A stretch of 64,000 nt of DNA, taken from Molossus alvarezi. Lineage: Eukaryota > Chordata > Mammalia > Chiroptera > Molossidae. Shown piece by piece: positions 38,401 through 50,861 of this stretch (position 1 is its first letter; each line of letters starts with the position of its first letter). The stretch is taken from assembly GCA_037176705.1 (NCBI GenBank), contig CM073896.1:25494708-25558707 (forward strand), in the 5' to 3' direction. The notes beneath the pieces were generated by a model that saw only the letters and a program-made list of their open reading frames with translations, was not told the origin of the DNA and made no database searches. The translations under genes and the position numbers were made by a program.

Positions 38401-38631
38401 TGTTTTTTAATCTCACCTGAGGACACCTTTCCATTTTTTTGTTCAGATAGAGTGGGAGGGAGAGAGAGAGAGACATCGACGTGAAAGGGACACATTGAGT
38501 GGCTGCCACCCGCACGACCAACCAGGGCCAGGGACAAACTGCAACTGAGGTACGCGCTCTTAGTGGGAACTGAACCCGGGTCTCTGGACTGCAGGTCGAC
38601 GCTCTAACTGCTGAGCCTAACCAGCCAGGGC
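38401..38631 (-). mobile_element. VES SINE
   Basis: Reverse copy of the longer type. Flanked by gaggcttct at 38392-38400 and 38632-38640. The right TSD copy is also part of the next SINE's TSD. Confidence 0.93.
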
Positions 38632-38647
38632 GAGGCTTCTGTCTTTA

Positions 38648-38864
38648 TTTATTTTTTTATTTTTTATTGATTTTAGAGAGAGGAAGGGAAAGGGAGAGAG
38701 AGATAGAAATATCAATGAGAGAGAATATTGACAGGCTGCCTCCTGCATGCCCCCCACTGGGGACGTGGGCACACAACCTGGGTATGTGCCCTTACTGGGA
38801 ATCGAACCAGCGACCTCTTGGTGCATGGGTCGACGCTCAAACACTGAGCCACACTGGCCGGGCA
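38648..38864 (-). mobile_element. VES SINE, same target site
   Basis: Reverse copy of the shorter type: 'attgattttagagagag' tail, head 'gagccacactggccgggc'. TSD gaggcttctgtcttta at 38632-38647 and ga(a)gcttctgtcttta at 38865-38880, one mismatch. Confidence 0.94.
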
Positions 38865-38880
38865 GAAGCTTCTGTCTTTA

Positions 38881-39349
38881 AAATCTGATGAGCAAGAAGA
38901 ATCTGTGCTGAGGATCTGGGGAAGCTGTACCCCTCCCCCAGCCCACTGGTGTAATGAGGTGGTCCTTTACAATTCGGCTGTGCATCTCTGGTTATCTCGC
39001 TGACACATTACAACAATACTAAGCAACATACTAAATAATTAAGTGACTGGTTCATATTAAATGTTGAAGTAATAAGCAATCAAGCAAATCCCAAGGCAAT
39101 AGAAAATTATTTACTAAAAGTAGAAAAGAGTATAACACTCTAATTATTAGTATTTAGCAGCTTTAAAATTGAGATAAATTCCATAAATGAAACTGAATTC
39201 TCATATGCTGCAACTCAACAGGTTATAATGCAACTGTTGTACAATTTATGGAAGACTGGAAAAAAGATTATATTTCCTCAGGTTTGCAAAAAAAATATAT
39301 AGAAGAAAAGTTTATGAATGCAAAGAACACAGAGAAATATAATTATGGT
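38881..39349. other. No gene seen
   Basis: Unassigned, with a slightly GC-richer stretch at 38910-39000. Confidence 0.35.
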
Positions 39350-39830
39350 GAAAGCAAATGGTCTGCCAAAGATTTCCATTTTGTAAACCCTGAAGCCTCT
39401 GACTATGTTGCCTTATGTGGATCAAAGGATTTTGCAGATGTGATTAAGTTAAGGAACTTGAGATAGAGAGATTATACTGAATTATCTAGATGGGCCCAAT
39501 GAAGTCACAGAGTCATTTTAAGAGGAAAACAGGAGCATCTGAAATAGAGAATAAGATGTGATAGAACTAGACATCAGAGAGACAGGGAGATTTGATGATG
39601 TTATGCAGCTGGCTTTCAAATTAAGGAAGAGAGCATGCATACTAGGAGGGATGCACATGGGGAAAGTCAAGAAAACAGATTCCCTTTCTTCTCAACGAGA
39701 AAGGCAACCTGACCATCCCACTTTGGACTTCTGACCTCCAGAGCTGTAAGAAATAAGAAATATTATTGTGTTAAACCACTCAGTTTGTGGTAATTTTTTT
39801 ATAGCAACAATAGTAAACTAATACAACATT
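39350..39830 (+). repeat. MLT1-type MaLR LTR
   Basis: Ordered MLT1 blocks: 'tatgttgccttatgtgg', 'gcagatgtgattaagttaa', 'agatgggcccaatgaagtc', 'ggacttctgacctccagag', 'tgtgttaaaccactcagtt', ending 'agtaaactaatac'. Nearly full-length solo LTR, old. Confidence 0.8.
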
Positions 39831-40261
39831 GGAAAAAAGAATAGGAATAAAACACTATTATACAAGACTGGAGATTCATACAAAGCTTAAACTGAAATGG
39901 AAGTGTTATTTAAAGTGGTATATAAAATAAAAAATAGAATTATTAGAAAGTAATGTGGATTCTATATAATATGGTATCAGAATTACAAATACAAAATAGT
40001 CAGGAAAAATGTACAATGTCAAATGGAGAAAATAATAATCTACAGTAAATGCAAAGCACTTAAATGAAACATTTGGACGTTTACATGTAGATAGTAGATA
40101 AGAATTGTTATTTAATAAGATACTGTTTTCAAAGCCACTGTTACCAATGCATCCACAAAGCTTTTACATTCTATAACCCAGACCATTTACAAAGATCCCA
40201 AAGACTTCAGTTCATGATCAATAATATCTATTAATTGGAAAGTTCTACACAGTCAAGTCAA
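39831..40261. other. No gene seen
   Basis: AT-rich, nothing recognised. Confidence 0.35.
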
Positions 40262-40372
40262 AAAAGAATGTTGAGATTATTATATTTATATTATATATAA
40301 TATATTAAGGATATATTATATATTTCATGAATATATTTGATATATATAATATATATATATATATATATAGCA
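40262..40372. repeat. AT microsatellite
   Basis: Imperfect TA repeats, with a long pure (AT)n block at about 40346-40370. Confidence 0.92.
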
Positions 40373-41949
40373 TATCTTAAGTATATTTTAAGGAGTTTTC
40401 TGAAATAGAAAGAAATACTAAAATCAACCACCACAGTTGTTTAATGTGGTTTCTTATGTCTTGCTCAATTTTGCTTTCCGAGTGTGGTGCAGTGGCGTTA
40501 TAGTCTGGTCCTTTCATAGTGAATTCAGGAGTAGCTCGAATCTATAAGAATTTCTCATGTACATTCCAGACAGATCTTTTTTAAGTCACATTATCTCCAC
40601 TGCAAATATAGAGCCTGTTTAACCAACAGTGTACAATAATGACTCATTTCAAGACAATTACAAGATTTTCTATTTTCTGTAGTTCTTTTTAATTTCAGCC
40701 ACACTCAAATGCTGAAAATGTACCTGTATATTTTCCAAGGAATGAGGATAAAGAAAGAGGGGCTCTCATTGACAGTTACCAGCAGTTACCAGCAATGGCG
40801 GTGCAGATACCCCCAAGCCCCGGCAAACAGCTGATTAATACAATGGAATCACTTGTAAATCAGTGGTGAAGTGTCAGGTCTTTGAATGGGTTGGAGGATT
40901 TATTCTAATGAAAGGATAGCAATAAAGAAGCGTATACAACTGAAATGAGGATGGAAGTAATTGCGAGCTCCTTTGAAAACAGAAGGATAAATGAAGGAGT
41001 TGGGTAAAGCTAGAATGTTAAAAGGAATTTAAAAAACAGCTGCAGAACATTTGTCTTCTTGATTGGCTAGCTTTATGGCATCTTTTTTAAAGGCAGCATT
41101 CCGTTGAAAACACTGTGGTAAACATAAATAGTTCTCCAAATGGTATGATAATTACCTGTGTAATCAGATGTTAGATATAAAACTAACACCATATTTAAAA
41201 ATAGAAAACAAGTATTTTTTATAGTGCAAGATTGAATATAATATTTGAGATTGTTAAATACTATGACACAGTAACAAAATATATCAGGTTATTTAAATAA
41301 AAAATTACAAAAATTAAAATATTTGAGGGTAGATTTTAAGTTTCATTAGTTCACATTTTAATATTTGGAAATTTTACCTTCTCACTATCCTTTTTATTTC
41401 TACTCAAAACCTTGTCCTAAACATTTGGCACTATTGCAACAATGCAACAACTCCTTTTTTTGGCTTATAAATTGTATTGTGTTCTTAGTGCACTTTTAAT
41501 TTGCATATAGCTTACATTCCAAAATAGATGCAAACCTCCTATGAGAATGTAATAAATGTGTAAGATTTCTAGCTTTTGTATTCACAGAAGAATAATGAGT
41601 TAAGAATTTTCAAGTGACTGAAAAAACAGATCCAAGATTGCCTAAGCAGAAAAAAGAAAACAATGAAAAGAAAAGAAAGGAAAAGAAAAAAATTAGGACA
41701 CCTTACAGAGTCAGAAACCTACAATAGTAAAGGGAAAATTATTTTTCCTCCCCTTACACTCTAACAGACTGGAAGCCTAAGTAAACAAACCAAAATCTAA
41801 TTTTATAATTGCCTCAAGGCTACAAAGTCAAAGTGCTAAGATCTACCAATTGCAGCCAACTAGACTTTAAGCTATGGTATGCCTCAGTTTATTTATTTTT
41901 AACACAGGTAACACTGGGTGCTTAACAACTTTTTATCACAACACAATTT
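40373..41949. other. Unassigned AT-rich DNA
   Basis: About 1.6 kb, no gene and no nameable repeat. A purine AAAAG-type stretch lies near 41655-41692. Confidence 0.35.
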
Positions 41950-41967
41950 TCTTTCTTCATTTTTTTC

Positions 41968-42650
41968 TAAATTTAAATTTTTATTTTTTTAATTAATTAA
42001 TTCATTTTTGTTACAGATGTTTCTCCTTTTTCACCATTGACACCCCCTCCCCCACCCTCCCCACCCTGTCCCCAGCTTTATTGTCCATGTCCATTGGTCA
42101 TGCACACATGGATATAAGTTCTGTGGTTTATCTCTCCCCCACCACCCCCTCTTAGGGGATTGTCAGTCTGTACCCTACTTCTACGTCTCTGGGACTACCC
42201 CATTCCCCAGACTGTTATGTTCATTCCACAAATAAGTGAGATCATATGATACTTGTCTGTCTCTGTTTGGCTTGTTTCACTTAAGATAATACTTTCCAGG
42301 TTCCTCCACATTGGCTCAAAGGATAAGAGATCTTTCTTTTCTGCAGCTGCATAGTACTCCATTGTGTATATGTACCACTGCTTTTTTATCTATTCATCTA
42401 CTGATGAACATTTGGGCTGCTGTAAATAGTGCTGCTATGAACATGGGGGTACAAATGTTCTTTCTGATTGGTGTTTCAGGCTTCTTAGGGAATATTCCTA
42501 GAAGTGGGATCACTGGATTAAGGGGTAATTCAATTTTTAATGTTTTGAGGTAACACTATATTGTTTTCCATAGTGGCTGCACCAATCTGCATTCCCACCA
42601 GCAGTGTACTAGAGTCGCCTTTTCTCCACAACCTTGCCAACACTTGTTTG
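41968..42650 (-). mobile_element. 5'-truncated L1 3' end
   Basis: Minus-strand L1 3'UTR and end of ORF2, with a T-rich tail at left and truncation at 'ccttgccaacacttgtttg'. A small internal deletion near 42418 removes part of the ORF2 C-terminus. TSD tctttcttc(a)ttttttt lies at 41950-41967 and 42651-42667. Confidence 0.9.
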
Positions 42651-42667
42651 TCTTTCTTCTTTTTTTA

Positions 42668-43324
42668 ATTTTTCTTCATTGGTGAACTGAGCTGGTTCTT
42701 ACCTCCTTATCCCAGGGCTACAGGCTTCCCTTTTCATACGCAGAAGGAAGAGCTAGAGCATTTTTTCCCCATGAATGCCACACAAAAAAAAATCTCATTG
42801 TTTCTCACTGGCTCTTACTGGGGTCTTCTTTGTATTTCCATACTAATTATTTTGGTCAGAGGTGTATCATAAAATGATTTGAGAGTCTTAGTTCACTGGC
42901 ACCACATCTGAGCTAGGCATGGAGATAATCTAGCCTCAAACACAAGTGCTGAGGACGGGGAAACAAAGTGGATCCATGGAGAGAAATGTTAGGTTCAATT
43001 ACCAAAAGAGTAAGTTTAAGATGTACAAAGAAATTTGTTTTCTGCAGAAAAAACTATTTCTTTATTTATTGAATAGAGGCATCATGGGAGACAATTCCAA
43101 AATGTTCACGAGGGTGTGTTTTATGGGGGGAAATTAAAGGCAAGAAAGTAGGTTTGGGTCAATCTGTAGGCAAGTTTGAACAACAGGTTAAAGATTTGAC
43201 AGATCATGCTCTTCTCAGTAGGCAACCACCAAGGAAGAATTTTGAGCAGTACAGATTATCATGCATAATAGGTATCTTTTTCTCATTCTTATTAAAATAT
43301 ATAGTAATAAAGACAAGTATAAAT
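42668..43324. other. No gene seen
   Basis: Unassigned. Small chance frames only. Confidence 0.35.
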
Positions 43325-43475
43325 GTTGCAGCTACTCTGTGCTTGGCAGATATTTTACATATAGTATTTCTCTTACCATCTTGTAAGGTCAGTTAGAACA
43401 GTCACATTAAAGCAAACTGAGTCTCAGAGAAACTATATAATGTACTTAGTTCATGTAAATAGAGAGGTTGGCCAT
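43325..43475 (-). repeat. MIR SINE relic
   Basis: 'ctgtgcttggcagatattt', 'cttgtaaggtcagttagaa', 'aactgagtctcagagaaac': MIR in reverse, diverged. Confidence 0.6.
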
Positions 43476-44139
43476 TCCTTACTCAGTGTTCCTAAAACAC
43501 CCTGAAGAGTTCACCAATACAGAGTGCTCATCAGTGTTAACTCACACACCTCAGATATAGTTTAAGGCACAGGGGACAGAGGTTAAGAAGAATACTTTTA
43601 ATAGAGATACAAAACCAAAAAATCAACATTTAGCTATCTAAAAACATACTTAATTTGTTTGGCATTGTTATGGTAACATAAACACTAGGAGCTTTTTCTA
43701 AACCTTTTTCCCCAAAGGCAGGGTTTATAACATTGGCTCTGCTTAATCAGGTCTTAAAAATATCAGAAGCTTTGTTCCTGAATTGATTAGTCTCCGAATT
43801 ATTAGAGGTGCAGTCTCCAAGCTCAGATGTAAAGTGACTGTCCCCTAAACATTCTCATAGCTGAATTACACACTGCTTCACTATTTCCATTTACTTTGTC
43901 TCCCTTCCCTTTTTCTGGCATCTCAATTCCCTCCTTTTATAATTACAATCAATAATACCATTGAATTACGTTGCAATACATTGTGTTTAGAGTATATACC
44001 ACAGTACTCAGGTCTTTTCTGAATTGGTTGCATTTTCTAGTGGTCAGTAAATGTTTATTGCATGAATATCTGAATGACAATTGGAAGACTTTCACTTCAG
44101 TTTTAATTTGGAGTTGAGTACTAACATAAACAATCCACA
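43476..44139. other. No gene seen
   Basis: Unassigned AT-rich DNA. Confidence 0.35.
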
Positions 44140-44322
44140 TAAGTTTGTTTGCTTGTTTGTTTATTTATTTATTTATTCATTTATTTTTGTTGCAGATGTT
44201 TCTCCTTTTTCCCCCACTGACACCCTCCACCCCCTCCCTCCTTACTCTGTCTCTAGACTTGTTGTCCATGTCCATTGGTCATGCATGCATGCACATAAGT
44301 TCTGTGGTTTATCTCTCCCTCT
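44140..44322 (-). mobile_element. Short 5'-truncated L1 3' end
   Basis: TTTA-rich tail, 'tgttgcagatgtttctcc', C-rich 3'UTR tract and 'gttctgtggtttatctctcc'. Only 3'UTR was copied (about 180 bp). TSD unclear. Confidence 0.85.
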
Positions 44323-44330
44323 ACATTTAT

Positions 44331-44636
44331 TTCTTAGTTACATGGAATAATCTTGTAGATCTAATTTTCACTTTGAGTTTTCATTTCTTATTATTTTTTT
44401 AAAGTTCACCTGAGTGTTTATTTAAGTCAGACAGTTTGCATTCTTTAACCTAATGTGATTATGAAAAAACTGTTTATTTGTTTGTTTTCAAATTTTAAGG
44501 ACCATCCTGCATGGGTGTACATTTTTAAGCACAGGGGAAAAAATTGAGATTGAAGGTATGTTTGTAGCTAACCAAAATAAGAATATTAACATATATTGAA
44601 TGGGATTTAAGCCTGTTTCCGAAACTCTAAAATGCG
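44331..44636. other. No gene seen
   Basis: AT-rich spacer before the MITE. Confidence 0.4.
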
Positions 44637-45335
44637 TACAGGGTGGGGCAAAAGTACGTTGTTTGTATAAAAAATAATACAGAGTTAATAAATAATAATA
44701 TAAGAATAAATTCAGGTGTAATGAGGAAGATGGCAGCTGGCAGGACTGGAGGGAGGGTGGATGTGTGAGAGAGTGAGTGAGCGTGTGAGAGAGTGTGAGT
44801 AGACATGAAGGTGGACCACCAAACTCGTGCAGTGTAGAGATGCGAAGCAGGAGGTTCCTGTGCTGTGGACTAGAGCAGCCAGCTACTGCGGTAAGTGGCT
44901 CTTCAGGGAACTTCTCCCTGTGCAGCGGGGAGGTCCCACCATATTGAAAGATCCCGCATCTTCCCTGGGAGGAGGCAGTGGGAGTGCTAGGGCCCTGCAA
45001 CCTGCGTCCACCAGTGCACCTGACACCATTGGACCAGTGGAAACCCGGTGTCAACACAGACCAGTGCACAGTAGTGGAGCTGCCAAGGTGCCAGTTGTGG
45101 AAGCCACAAATGGTTGGGAGTCCAGCACCATCCCCCACATTAGCAGCCTGATCAGAGTCTAGATATACCCCCAGCAACAGAGGCTGGGGAGCAGACATCC
45201 ATTCCCAGGCAATAGTACCACAGATTAGGAGCTGAGTCCTATCCCCAAAAACTACAGCAAAGGCTGAGCAGTAGTTGAGCCCCACCAGGCAGCAGCACTC
45301 CCCAGCTGCCAGCGGTGGGATCTAGGGCTTCATAG

Positions 45336-45610
45336 GGGCCTGTGTGACCCAGTGGCCCACAAGAGCAGTGGGAAGCCAGGGCCCGAGAGGGACTGGTGTG
45401 ATCCAGCTGCCTGCAGGAACTGCAGGGTTGCTGGGGCACCAGAGAGGCCTGTGCGACCCAGCTGCCCACAAGATAGGCTTAGAGCAGGGTCTCCAAAGGC
45501 ACTGTGCAATACAGCTGCCCATGATATAGGAAGGGAGCACGGCTCCAACAGGGCCTGAGCTATATAGGTACAGGTGGCACCAGTGACCAGCTGGGAACAC
45601 AACTCCAGAG
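45336..45610 (+). repeat. Imperfect tandem monomers in L1 5'UTR
   Basis: Five imperfect units of 52-60 bp begin at about 45336, 45389, 45446, 45498 and 45551. Shared pattern: G-G-C/A-C-T-G-(t)G, 'gacccag' or variant, 'ctgccca', then an 'agggc..cc..cagag' end. A partial sixth follows. The layout recalls the promoter monomers of rodent L1 5'UTRs. Confidence 0.6.
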
Positions 45611-45811
45611 GTGCCCACATGATCCAACAGCAGCACCTACCAGGACATACCAATACCAGCCCCCAGTAGTCAATCCTCCAGGATCCACAGCAGGCAAAAA
45701 GCAACATGCAACAAAACAGACTGGGAGGCACACTGGCCTTATTTTATATACAGTGAGATGCACACATATTCAAACATCCTTCAGTGGGTCTAGAGCTACC
45801 AGAGGGCTAAA

Positions 45812-46725
45812 ATGGGGAGACAAAGAAACAGCACCCAAAGGAAAGAAAAACAGGAATCACCAGAAAAGGAACTACAAGAAATGGAAGACATTAATTTGTC
45901 AGATAAAGAATTCAAAGCAATGATTTTAAGGGTGCTCAAACAATTTGGTGAGAACTACAAACAACTTAATAAGAATTATAATGAGCTCACTGGGAACTAC
46001 TTCAGCTTAAAAATAGAGGTTGAAGCTATGCATAAAAATCGAGAGAAAATAAAGAATGACAGTGGTTATGAAAAAAACCTTGGAAGGGTTTAATAGTAGA
46101 TTAGAAGAAGCTGAAGATTAAATTAGTGACTTAGAAGACAAGGTAGATAAAAACATCAAATAGAGCAGCAAATGGAAAAAAAAATTAAAAATCAGGAGGA
46201 CAGATTAAGGGAGCTGTGGGACAATACAAAACGTAACAACATTGGCATTATAGAGATACTGGAAGAAGAAGAATCAGAGAAAGGAATAGAGAAACTGTTT
46301 GAAGAAATAATGACAGAAAACTTCCCTAAACTGGTGAAAAAAAAGTCACACAAGTCCAGCAAGTCCCAAGAAAGATAAACCCCAGAAGACCTACAGCTAT
46401 ACACATCATAATAAAAATGACAGACATTAGAGACAAAGAAAAAAAGCTTAAAGGAAGCTAGAAAGAAACAGAAAGTTACCTATAAGGGAGCTCCCATTAG
46501 ACTGTCAGCTGATTTCTCAATAGAAACACTGTAGGCCAGAAGGGAGTGGCATGAAGTGTACAAAGTAATGCAAGACAAGTGTCTGAATCCATGATTACTC
46601 TATCCAGCAAGGCTATCATTCAAAATTGAAAGAGAAATAAAGAGCTTCACGGATAAAAAAAGAAGCTATAGGAATTTACCACCACCAAACCAGCACTCCA
46701 AGAAATGCTGAAAAAACTGTTGTAA
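45812..46725 (+). pseudogene. L1 ORF1 pseudogene
   Basis: A good ATG at 45812 opens a 93-codon piece starting MGRQRNSTQRKEKQ, the usual L1 ORF1 N-terminus. A frameshift follows in the coiled coil, then 46172-46378 gives the RRM-side piece with RLRELWDNTKRNNIGIIE. The end 'EMLKKLL' with stop TAA is at 46723-46725. ORF1p is an RNA-binding trimeric chaperone of the L1 RNP. This copy cannot encode it. Confidence 0.88.
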
Positions 46726-46774
46726 GAAAAAGAAGAAACAGAGAAGGGGGGGGGGGGGCAGGCATAAAATTAAA

Positions 46775-49700
46775 ATAGCAATTAATAACTATCTATCAAT
46801 GATTACCTTAAATGTAAATGGCATACATGCTCCAATCAAAAGACATAGGGTAGCTGATTGGATAAGAAAACACAACTCATATATATGCTGTCTACAAGAG
46901 ACATACCTCACAACAAAAGACTCACACAGGATGAAAGTGAAGGGATGAACAAAACTTTCCAAGAAAATAGAAATGAATAAAAAAAGCTGGTGTAGCAATA
47001 TTCATATCTGACAATATAGACTTCAAAACAAGGACCATAATAAGGACTGAGAAGGTCACTACATAATATAAGAGGATCAATCCAACAAGAGGATATAATA
47101 CTAGTGAATATATATGCACCAAATATGGGAGCACCAAAATATATTAAAATAAAAACTTGTGGAGGAATTCAAGGGAGAGATCAATAGCAACACAGTCATA
47201 GTGAGTGACTTTAACATGCCACTGACACCACTGGATAGATCTTCTAGACAAACAATTAACAAGGACATAGAGTCCTTACCAGATGAACTCAATCAATTGG
47301 ACTTCATTGATATTTACAGAACACTTAACCCTAAAGCTGAAGAATATACATTCTTCTCAAGTGCAGATGGGTCATTCTCAAAGATAGACCATATTGTTAG
47401 GACACAAAGCAAGTCTCTACAAATTAAAGAAAATTGAAATCATATCAAGCATCTTCTCAGATCACAGTGGCAAGAAAATAGAACTCTATTATAATAAAAA
47501 CATACAAAAACTTGGAGGCTAAATAGCATGTTATTAAACAATGAATGGGTTACTAATGAGGTCAAGGAAGAAATTAAAAACTTCCTGGAAACCGAACACA
47601 CAACACCACAAAATCTGTGGGACACAGTAAAAGCAGTCCTGAGAGGGAAGTTCATAGCACTGCAGGCCTACCTGAAGAAACAAGAAAAATTCCTGATTGA
47701 TTTGCTAACCCTACAACTTAAAGAACTAGAAAGTAAACAAAAAGAAAAACCCAGAGCTAGAAGGAGGAAGGAAATAGTAAAGATCAGAGCAGAAATAAAT
47801 GGCATAGGGACTAAAAACAATTCAAAAGATCAATGAAACAAAAAACTGGTTCTTTGAAAAGATAAACAAGATTGATGGACCTTTAGCTAGACTCACCAAG
47901 AAACAAAGAGAGAAACCAAATAAAATCAGAAATGAAAGAGGATAAGTAACAACTGACACCACAGAAATACAACGGATCATTGAAACATACTATGAACAAT
48001 TATACGCCAACAAGTTGGACAATCTAGGAGAAATGGACACATTTTTAGAAACACACAACCTCCCAAAACTAAACCAGGAAGAGATAGAAAATGTGAACAG
48101 ACCAATAACAACTAAGGAAATTGAAGGTGTAATTAAGAAATTCCCAGAAAACCAAAGCCCAGTCCCATAAGGCTTCATGGGGGAGTTTTACTGAACATTC
48201 AAAGAAGATCTATTACTCATTCTCCTCAAACAATTCAAAAAAATCCAAGAAGACTGAACACTTCCAAACTCATTTTATGAGGCCAGCATAATCCTAATTA
48301 CAAAACCGGATAAAGACAGTACAAAGAAAGAAAACTACAGGCCAATATCCCTGATGAACATAGATGCCAAAATCCTGAACAAAATATTAGCAAATCAGAT
48401 CCAGAAATACATCAAAAAAATTTTTCATCATGAACAAGTGGGTTACATTCGAGGCATGCAAGGATGGTACAATATATGCAAATCAATAAATGTGATACAC
48501 CACATAAACAAAAGAAAATATAAAAACCATATGATCATGTCAATAGATGCTGAAAGAGCATTCAACAAAATCCAGCACCCATTTCTGAGAAAAATGCTCA
48601 GCAATGTGGGAATAGAGGGATCATATCTCAACATAATAAAGGCCATATATAAAAAACCTACAGCCAACATCATACTCAATGGACAAAAACTAAAAGAATT
48701 TCCCTTAAGAATGGGAACAAGAAAAGGAAGCCCACTTTCGCCGCTCTTATTTAACATACTACTAGAAGTCTTAGCCACAGCAATTAGACATGAAGAAAAA
48801 ATAGAAAGGATCCAAATTAGAAAGGAGGAAGAGAAACAGTCATTATTTGCAGATGACATGATATTGTACGCAGAGAACCCTAAAGACTCCATCGAAAATC
48901 TACTAGACTTAATAAATGAATTTGGCAAAGTAGCAGGATACAAAATTAACATCAAGAAATCGACGGTATTCTTATACACCAATGATGAAATCACAGAAGG
49001 AGAAACTAAAAGAACAATCCCATTTACCACTGCAGCAAAAAAATTAAGATACCTAGGAATAAACTTAACCAAAGAAGTAAAGGACCTTTTCACAGAAAAC
49101 TACAGGTCATTGAAAAAAAGAAATAGAGGAAGATATAAAAAAGTGAAAGCATATACCTTGTTCATTAATTGAAAGAATCAACATCATTAAAATGTCCATA
49201 CTACCCAAAGCAATCTATAGATTCAATGCAATTCCCATCAAAAAACAATGACATCCCTCACAGAACTAGAACAAACACTCCAAAAGTTTATAAGGGACCA
49301 AAGAAGACCCTAAATAGCCACAACAATCTTTAAAAAAAGAATAAAGTAGGAGCGATCACATTACCAGATCTCAGTTTGTACTACAAAGCCACTGTAATCA
49401 AAACAGCCTGGTACTGGCACAAGAACAGGCAGATAGATCAATGGAACAGGATAGAGAACCCAGAAATTGACCCAAGGCAATATGCTCAATTAATATTTGA
49501 CAAAGGTGGTAAGAGCATAGAGTGGAGTCAAGACAGTTTCTTCAATAAATGGTGTTGAGAAAATTGGACAAGTACTTGAAAAAAAATGAAGCCAGAACAC
49601 CAACTTACACCATATACAAGAATAAACTCAAAATGGATAAAAGACTTAAATGTAACCTTTGAATCCATAAAAATTCTAGAAGAAAATGCAGGCAACAAAA

Positions 49701-50540
49701 TCTCAGACATCAAACACAGCAGAATTTTTACTGATACAACACCTAAGGCAAGAAAAACAAAGGAAAAAACGAATACATGGAACTACATCAAAAGAAACAA
49801 CCATCAAAACGGAAAGGGATCCACTATATGGGAGACAATAATTGCCAATGATGCATCAGAGAAGGGGTTAATTTCCAAAATATATAGAGTGCTCATGCAA
49901 CTCAACAAAAGAAAGACAGAGAACCCAATTAAAAAATGGACAGAAGAGTTAAAGAGACACCTCTCTAAAAATGACCAAGAGGCATATGAAGAAATGCTCA
50001 ATGTCACTAATCATCAGAGAAATGCAAATTAAAACAACTATGAGGTATCACCACACACCTGTCAGAATGGCTGCCATCAACAAATCATCAAACATCAAGT
50101 GCTGGTGAGGGTATGGAGAAAAGGAGACTCTAGTACACTCCTGGTGGGAATGCAAACTGGTGCAGCCACTATGGAAAACACTATAGTGTTACCTCAAAAA
50201 GTTAAAAATTGAATTGCCATTTGACCCAGTGATTCTACTTCTAGGAATATACCCTAAGAAACATGAAACACCAATCAGAAAGAATATATGTACCCCTATG
50301 TTCATAGCAGCACTATTTACAATAGCTAAGATCTGGAAACAACCCAAGTGTCTATCAGTAGGTGAGTGGATAAAAAAGCTGTGGTACAGGTACACAGTGG
50401 AATACTATGTAGCCGTAGGAAAGAAAGATCTCTTATCCTTTGAGATGGCATGGAGGGACCTGGAGAGTATTATGCTAAGTGAAAAAAGCTAAGCAGAGAA
50501 AGACAAATATCACATGATCTCACTTATTTGTGGAATATAA
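46775..50540 (+). pseudogene. L1 ORF2 pseudogene
   Basis: The ORF2 start codon is mutated to ATA (46775-46777), 50 bp after the ORF1 stop and just after a G13 run. Readable pieces are endonuclease (47159-47437: VSDFNMPLTPLDRSS, SKIDH), its continuation (47528-47836), and reverse transcriptase (48354-49172) with the catalytic FADD in [11 protein letters not shown] near 48841-48873. Last come C-terminal pieces (49586-50032, 50214-50492). Stop TAA at 50538-50540. At least five frame breaks. Confidence 0.9.
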
Positions 50541-50861
50541 TGAACTAAACAAACTGATGAACAAAATTAACCCAGAGACATAGAGATGGGGTACAGACTG
50601 ACAAGCCTCAGAGGAGGGGGTTTAAGGGAAGAAGAGATAATCTACAGAACTAGAAGAAAATGCAGGCAACAAAATGTATGACCAGTGAACATAGACAACA
50701 AAGCTGGGGATGAGGCAGGGGGGGTAGGGGAAAAGGGTGTCAATGGGGAAAAAAATGAGAAACATCTGTAAGAAAAACAAATAAATAAATAAAAGAAAAA
50801 AAGAATAAATTAATTATTTCACATACTCACAACTATAAACCCACCTTTGCCCCACCCTGTA

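Larger units (their letters stand above)
44713..50800 (+). mobile_element. Full-length but dead L1 inside the MITE
   Basis: Plus-strand L1 with long 5'UTR (44713-45811), ORF1 (45812-46725), ORF2 (46775-50540) and 3'UTR with AAAT-type tail (about 50770-50800). An 11-bp TSD, aagaataaatt, lies at 44702-44712 and 50801-50811. The 5' end carries GAAGATGGC, as expected at a complete L1 start. Many stops and frameshifts. Its 5'UTR is unrelated to that of the L1 at 51912. Confidence 0.94.
44637..50861. mobile_element. Mariner-type MITE, split by an L1
   Basis: The left terminal repeat CAGGGTGGGGCAAAAGTA starts at 44639 after a TA (44637-44638). The right end, read in reverse, is CAGGGTGGGGCAAAGGTG and ends at 50859 before a TA (50860-50861). 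With the L1 and one 11-bp TSD copy removed, the element is about 122 bp. It has no transposase, so it is a non-autonomous Tc1/mariner element. The terminal sequence resembles the Mariner1_BT-like family of several mammals. That name is from memory. Confidence 0.85.

Noticed and set aside
44488..45285. 265-codon open frame on the minus strand, the longest antisense frame near an L1 5'UTR (ORF0-like idea)
   Set aside because: It runs through unrelated flank, the MITE end and the L1 5'UTR, has no domain, and other antisense frames in the same GC-rich block are open too. Chance openness is the simpler reading.
45336..45610. CRISPR-like spaced repeats
   Set aside because: The units are imperfect, contiguous without unique spacers, and lie in an L1 5'UTR of a mammal.
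46747..46759. G13 run as a quadruplex site
   Set aside because: A single G run without further runs nearby; probably slippage in the L1 inter-ORF region.
48443..49093. 216-codon minus-strand frame
   Set aside because: It is the exact antisense of the L1 reverse transcriptase region and follows its codon pattern; a shadow.
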